Assembly (NCBI RefSeq): GCF_000003815.2
Contig: NC_049985.1
Location: forward strand, 19,899,893 to 19,963,892
Length of the DNA stretch: 64,000 bases
Source of the DNA: Branchiostoma floridae
Lineage: Eukaryota > Chordata > Leptocardii > Amphioxiformes > Branchiostomatidae
Direction of reading: 5' to 3'
Positions 58,945 to 64,000 of this stretch are shown one piece after another. The notes under the pieces were generated by a model that did no database searches, was not told where the DNA came from, and saw nothing but the letters and a program-made list of their open reading frames with translations. The position numbers were made by a program, and so were the translations under genes. Every line of letters starts with the position of its first letter. Positions within the stretch are counted from its first letter, which is position 1.

Positions 58945-60367
58945 TTAAGGTCTCGTTCCGGTATTACTCCGCCGGTGGGCACTCAAACGTATTACCTCCG
59001 AAATATGAATGGGGCCCCAAAATCAATTTGATAAAAAAATCTATCAAAGAAAAGAATGTCGTTTTCTTCATCATCTCTGAAACTTTGGGTGTCTTACGCT
59101 AATGACTTAGCCTCTGGGAGGTAATTAAGTAGGAGATCATGATAGGCATGAAAGCGCCACCTAGCGGCGGACAAAGACCAATGTTGGACAAAGTGCAAAG
59201 GCGTCGAGACTGACGCTTTTGGCGTGTCGCAAAGACTCATTAGATCAGTCTGTGTATGAGTTTGACTGAGTAGTGTTCTTTCTGTGACTTTGTCTTTGTT
59301 TAATTGGAATATATCTCAGAGAATAGTCGTGTAAGGGATATCAGCACGACAAGCACGACGAGATTCATCCGGATCTTTCTACGTAAAATAATCGGTTCTA
59401 TAGAGGATCAGATGAAGGTACTATAGCTCATAAAGTCAAAACAGAGCTTCACGACTAGAAATTGCTGTTAGCTGCGTTTCAAGCTTCTTATACCAGAGGC
59501 GGGCAAGCCGAACTGAGCCTTTCTGATTGGCCTTTTATAGGTGTCGCCTAGCCCGGGGTTGGAGGGGGGTGGAAGGGCGTTCGAGAGAAGGCGGCGAATG
59601 CAAAAAATAACTTGGAAGTAGTTTGCATCAAGAAAGATAGCTTTAGAACCTTAGTCCTCTTTCAAATGGCTTCTATATCCAGTAGAGGGTGATGCAAGAA
59701 AAATCATAATAGTAACGCCCCTTGGAAATGTAGACTCGCCCGTTACCATGGTAATGGAAATAGGTACACGGCGTAATCTGCAGCCACAAAATGCGGGGTG
59801 GCGCCCGGTTATAAACCCTTTTCAAATTTTTGCTCCAGTGCTATTCCTTGAATTTTTATGAATATTTTTCATTTTTATTTAAGGTCTCATTGATGAGTTT
59901 CTTCTTCCCATAGACTTCTATGTTATAATTCGTGGTTTAAATGGCCGCGTTCATAATGAAGCTACGTAAAATTTCAGCAGATTTTTCATTCTATGTCGAG
60001 CACATTTACCCTATATCGTGGGAAAATTGCCAACATAAACTAAGCATTGGAACTTCAACTTTTTTATAGCAATTACAAACTACGATTAGTCAATCCCCCA
60101 AAAAGGCACTTTTTCGCTGCTAGTGTACAACCGCACCACTCAGAACCCACGACTGTGTACCTCCGACCTAGCGCGCGGCTGCAAAACTTTACTTGCTAAT
60201 TTCTTCAGTTACAAACAAGCTTTCACCAATCTAACTTTTGAGATCAGTTCCGCTGGCTGAAAGGGAATTTCTCACCGCTAAAAACACTCGTCCATGCAGC
60301 CGTTTATTTTTTGGCTCGGATCTATTTTAGGGTACCCACTCGGAGTAATACATCAATGAGACCTTAT
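58945..60367. mobile_element. Larger GGTCTC-family element with a nested copy
   Basis: Left end: TTAA then GGTCTCGTTCCGGTATTACT, nearly identical to 57196 over about 80 bp. Right end (complement): GGTCTCATTGATGTATTACT then CCGAGTGGG, flanked by TTAT. A further TTAA-GGTCTCATTGATG end begins at 59879, so a second copy may be nested. No transposase ORF. Confidence 0.6.
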
Positions 60368-60940
60368 ACATGGGTCATTTGAAAAAATATCTAGAGCACC
60401 CCTTCATCAAATTTCGAGTCATGTTGTTGCCAAACAAGGGTACAGGAGCCAAAAATGTCCTAATTTTGTCAAAAATGGCCATAAAATCGCAAAATTAAGC
60501 ATTTTTTTGTAAAGTATGCCAAAACTGTTATTGAATCCATGTTCACATATCTGGAGGGTACTCCCATACCAAATTTCAGGTCATTTGGTTTAAGACGAGG
60601 GTACAGGAGCCAAAAATGTAATTTTTTGTTAAAAATGGCCAAAAATTGGAAAATTTATTATTTTGTTATAGTAGTAATGGTTCATTGAGAAGAAGAAAAA
60701 AAAGTATCACATTGCAGTTGATCACCGGCAAATTTTTAAAAATGGAATCCTTATAAAATCAGACTACTACGTACATATATATACATATATCGTTATATAC
60801 ATAATATCGACCAGCGATCGCGAATATTTACAACAACAATATTAGTGGCGTACAATATACTAGTAGAATCAGGGCATGGGGACATTTGAACAGTTGAGTA
60901 GGCGAACCATGTACGTAATGGCACTAGTCTTATAACGTTC
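60368..60940. repeat. Diverged tandem segment
   Basis: Two related segments of about 130 bp (TACAGGAGCCAAAAATGT, AAAAATGGCCA, ACTCCCATACCAAATTTC) lie at 60380-60520 and 60540-60680. No gene seen. Confidence 0.5.
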
Positions 60941-60944
60941 AGTT

Positions 60945-61190
60945 CTACGTACACTTAGGAACGTCCAGCTTGTGAGCGGAGAGGGTTTGTCGGCAGCTGA
61001 TGTTCATCCTTGTGGGTGGTAGAAGATGGCGGTACTGTTCAGACACTAAGAGTGATTTCGCAAACTTGAGAGTCAGAGTCGACCGTCTGGAATGAAGAGA
61101 TGGAAGGCCGAGCTGTGCAGACGCGTCAGAAAATCCGGTGTAGTCATGTCCCATGATGATCCATACGAAAGACCAGAGCGTCACGTTGTG
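60945..61190 (-). mobile_element. LINE C-terminal fragment
   Basis: Reads IIMGHDYTGFSDASAQLGLP then SLHSRRSTLTLKFAKSLL and a basic tail to a stop. The pattern I.G..Y..Y..A...L.L..L..RR..L...FA is the C-terminus of CR1/jockey-type LINE proteins. Confidence 0.7.
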
Positions 61191-61195
61191 TACGC

Positions 61196-61515
61196 GGTGT
61201 GTGAGCAATGCACACGCCGGTTTTAGCAGTGTGCGAGCAATGCACGCGCCGCTTTTAGCAGTGTTCGAGTGATGCACGCGCCGGTTTTAGCAGTGTTCGA
61301 GTGATGCACGCGCCGGTTTTAGCAGTGTACGAGCGATGCACGCGCCGGTTTTAGCAGTGTGCGAGCAATGTACGCGCCTGTTTTAGCAGTGTGCGAGCAA
61401 TGTACGCGCCTGTTTTAGCAGTGTTCGAGTGATGCACGCGCCGGTTTTAGCAGTGTGCGAGCGATGCAGACGCCGGTGTATTAGTAGTGTGCGAGCATTA
61501 CAGACGCTGGTGTGT
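61196..61515. repeat. 32-bp minisatellite
   Basis: About ten copies of GTGTTCGAGTGATGCACGCG then CCGGTTTTAGCA. A remnant (AGTGTGCGAGTAGTGTACGAGC) at 61987 lies past an inserted LINE. Confidence 0.9.
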
Positions 61516-61984
61516 GTAATGAAGAACTTTATTGCGCAACGATTGTACACGGTACAATGTATGGCAAAAAAAAGAAACAAACTTATCATCCTAATTACTA
61601 AAACAAGTATCAAACTTAGTACATATGCGATTATGAATATAGAATGAAATAATTGGAATCCTAATTTCTAGAACAATAAGAGCTAGCCTAAATCATTGAT
61701 ATTGTATTACAATCGAGTGGGGCTAATTATGCGTTTCGGCATTTTTTCTTATGACAAAGCAGTCTTTTATATATTTACCTATTTTAGCATTGTGGGAGTT
61801 ATTACATCTGAATATATAATCAAATCTGTCTGTATCATTGAGTCTCTTAAGATCTGTTGTATTTGATTCGAGGAATGTGAATAACTCATTACGTGAAACA
61901 TTGTACCTACTGCACATCATGACAAAGTGAAATTCATCTTCAATTTGCTTTGGACAGAATGGGCAAAACCTTTGGTCAGCCGCT
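61516..61984 (-). mobile_element. LINE 3' fragment inserted in the 32-bp minisatellite
   Basis: Minus strand: DQRFCPFCPKQIEDEFHFVM then MCSRYNVSRNELF, ending at a stop near 61723, then a 3' UTR ending GTTGCGCAATAAAGTTCTTC. Minisatellite sequence lies on both sides, so the insertion is younger than the array. Confidence 0.75.
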
Positions 61985-62595
61985 AGTAGTGTGCGAGTAG
62001 TGTACGAGCTGGGGTTTGATGAAAAAGCTGGGCTGTCTAACAGTTCTGTCTACCTGGCCTGTCCATTTTTTACCATACTTAGGCCACCGACTCCTTTGGT
62101 ATGCCTTGCATATAATCAAAACTCTTTTCTCTAACTTTTTATCTGGGCTTCGGGCCATTTTTTTTCTTGTGATGTTTTTCTTTTCTTCGCGTTTACATGC
62201 AAGCCTCATTTGGTATCGGCTCGGAGTATTTACTGCGGCTCAGAAAGGGTTTAACGCTGTTCCAAAAAGAAAACGTTTGCGGTTTCAAGACAAATTCAGT
62301 TGACATTTTCTTTAGATACGTTAAGTCCTTCATTGACAGAATAACTACTAGTTAGGCCACCGCGATTAAATTATGTGGATGATACCTTGGGCTGTGATAC
62401 CATGTTTCGTCGCTTAATCTTTTATTACTAACGTCATGGTGTCTATTTTTTAATTGTAGCCATCTTGTTTTTATCTACCCATCTCCTTTTCTAAACCATC
62501 TCGTATTGAATTTTGAATCTGCAGGGGATGTTATCCATAAAATGTACTTGGTGTGGCCTTGGCATTGGGTGGTATTTGTCACAGACCATGTATAA
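61985..62595. other. Stretch without recognised gene
   Basis: Begins with a minisatellite remnant; the rest shows no supported coding or repeat feature. Confidence 0.3.
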
Positions 62596-62597
62596 TA

Positions 62598-64000
62598 TTC
62601 ATTCGTTTATTCGTTTATTCAGAAAAGAATCAGCATCGCAGTTTGTAAAAACAAACTGAATATCACTGATTATGTACAAATTTTCAACATGTCGACTACA
62701 AAATATACGTATATACATCTATTAAACAAATTACAGTACATGATGTAGAAACGCCTATNNNNNNNNNNNNNNNNNNNNNNNNNNNNNNNNNNNNNNNNNN
62801 NNNNNNNNNNNNNNNNNNNNNNNNNNNNNNNNNNNNNNNNNNNNNNNNNNNNNNNNNNTAGAGTATCAGGACTCGTTGTACAGGCGTATAGCCTGATGCA
62901 AGAACGACCTTCTCAGTCTCTGTGTCCGGGCAGTTGGCACAGTAAGTGCAGTGCCGTTTCTAAGAGTCCTCCCAGTGACCGTAGTTCTGGCCGGCGGCAC
63001 CAGGTCATGGAGGGGGTGACCCTCGTCCAGCATATCCCTCAGTAGCTTCACTGCCGCAACCTCTCGCCGTTCTTTCAGCGTCGGCAGAGCAGGCACCTCT
63101 CGTCTTCCCCCCAAGGAGACGATACGGAGTGCTCTCCGTTGTACTCTTTCAATTTGTCTCTCCTGCTCCTTACTACACCCTACTAGTAGTACGTGCCCAT
63201 ATTCGAGCACAGGTCTGATAAGTGTGACGTACACCTGGACCAAATCCACGACACTAGTGCCCTGTTTAGTAAGGAGCCTAAGATAGTGAAGCCTACGAGA
63301 GGCCTTCGTGACCATGGATGTCACTTGGTTATTAAACGTCAAGTACCTATCCAATATAAATCCCAAACCCTTGGCCTGTTCAACCCATGGCACCTGTTGC
63401 CCCCCTAAGATAATCTCTGGTGGGACAGGAACTGATCTGTTAAAACATATTTGCATTAGCTGACTTTTGCCTCCATTTAAAATCATCTTGTTGTCGCTAG
63501 CCCATACATCCAGCTGAGTCGCTTCCTCCTCCACTGCCCTGTCGCTGTTTGCCACAGCCACATGGAGAGATCGCGACAAGCTGACGTCGTCAGCATAGCC
63601 AACATTTAGTGTGGAACTATACACTGGTGACCTAGTGCTCATAAAGAGCAAAAATAAGTAGGGTGAAAGAACACCCCCCTGTGGGACTCCTGATGTTAAA
63701 GTGTGCCAGGTGCTGAACTTGCCATGGGTCACAACTCTTTGCTGTCTATGTTTGAGATAGTTGTGTATCCATGCCAACATGTGTGGACTCACTTGTAGAT
63801 TGTTAACACACAACAGCAGCAGGGCGTGATCTACCCTATCAAAAGCTTTGCTCATATCCGCAAAAAGTGCCCTTACGAGTGTTGGCTTTTTGGAGTCAAG
63901 AGCAGATAACCAGGTTTGTACCAAACGCACCAATGCTAGTGTGGTTGACGAGCCTTTCATGTAGGCATACTGGTCCCGGATGACCATGGTTAGAGCAGGG
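62598..64000 (-). mobile_element. CR1/L2-type LINE with intact RT core, cut by window edge
   Basis: The ORF 63987-62866 (373 codons, open to the window end) encodes RT motifs in order: DQYAYMKGSSTTLALV, FADMSKAFDRVDH (motif A), SGVPQGGVLSPYLFLLFM (motif B), VGYADDVSLS (motif C, intact catalytic YADD), NGGKSQLM, LGFILDRYLTF, LIRPVLEYGHVLLVG, ERVQRRALRIVSLGG and RREVAAVKLLRDML. The stop is near 62866, just beside a 100-N gap. A 3' UTR follows with an (ATTC/ATTCGTTT)n tail at 62598-62625. The 5' part with the endonuclease lies beyond the window. No disabling change is seen in the visible part. Confidence 0.9.
62759..62858. other. Assembly gap (100 N)
   Basis: Run of N inside the LINE just after its stop codon. 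Confidence 1.

Overview
The window is animal genomic DNA: genes are split into short exons with GT-AG introns and lie in a dense field of LINEs, SINEs, MITEs and minisatellites, with four N-run assembly gaps. The mix of lineage-expanded membrane C-type lectins, a vertebrate-like Nup54, and many short inverted-repeat elements fits a lophophore-free deuterostome such as amphioxus (Branchiostoma). That organism call is an inference; no diagnostic single-copy marker was searched.

Three host genes and one isolated host exon can be read. (1) A type II membrane C-type lectin on + (926 to about 9.6 kb) lacks its first exon. (2) A tandem paralogue on + (13857-25195) can be assembled completely: 6 exons, 394 aa, every splice phase matching. 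The two share exon order (cytoplasmic, TM, coiled coil/stalk, low-complexity GP-rich, CTLD, very short tail), and their TM exons are both 137 nt. (3) A complete 13-exon nucleoporin Nup54 gene on - (46009 down to 27196) gives 508 aa, and all exon phases close. It is convergent with lectin 2. (4) An exon at 48457-48645 (-) encodes the DRY end, TM4 and ECL2 of a class A GPCR; its partner exons are not visible.

The rest is mainly mobile or repetitive DNA. LINEs: a dead L1/Tx1-like copy at 10.6-13.2 kb; an RT with intact YADD running off the right edge (62.6-64 kb); and 5'-truncated fragments at 1.8, 28.6, 30.7, 33.0, 46.3, 56.4, 60.9 and 61.5 kb. A lone intact 344-aa gag-like ORF with a CCCH finger lies at 50146-51180. 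DNA transposon relics with readable termini and target-site duplications include a MULE-like element (9-bp TSD), a Harbinger-like one (TTA), three TTAA-flanked ones, a Tigger-like and a hAT-like one.

The most striking structure is a ~4.07 kb foldback-type element (18405-22472) inside intron 4 of lectin 2. Its inverted arms are arrays of a 70-bp unit, each unit itself a hairpin. A second array (53.66-55.35 kb) with different flanks shares the same inner stem and loop and the same outer terminus, and carries a 572-bp higher-order repeat. Within Nup54, two different exons have had their 3' part plus splice donor copied repeatedly into the following intron.
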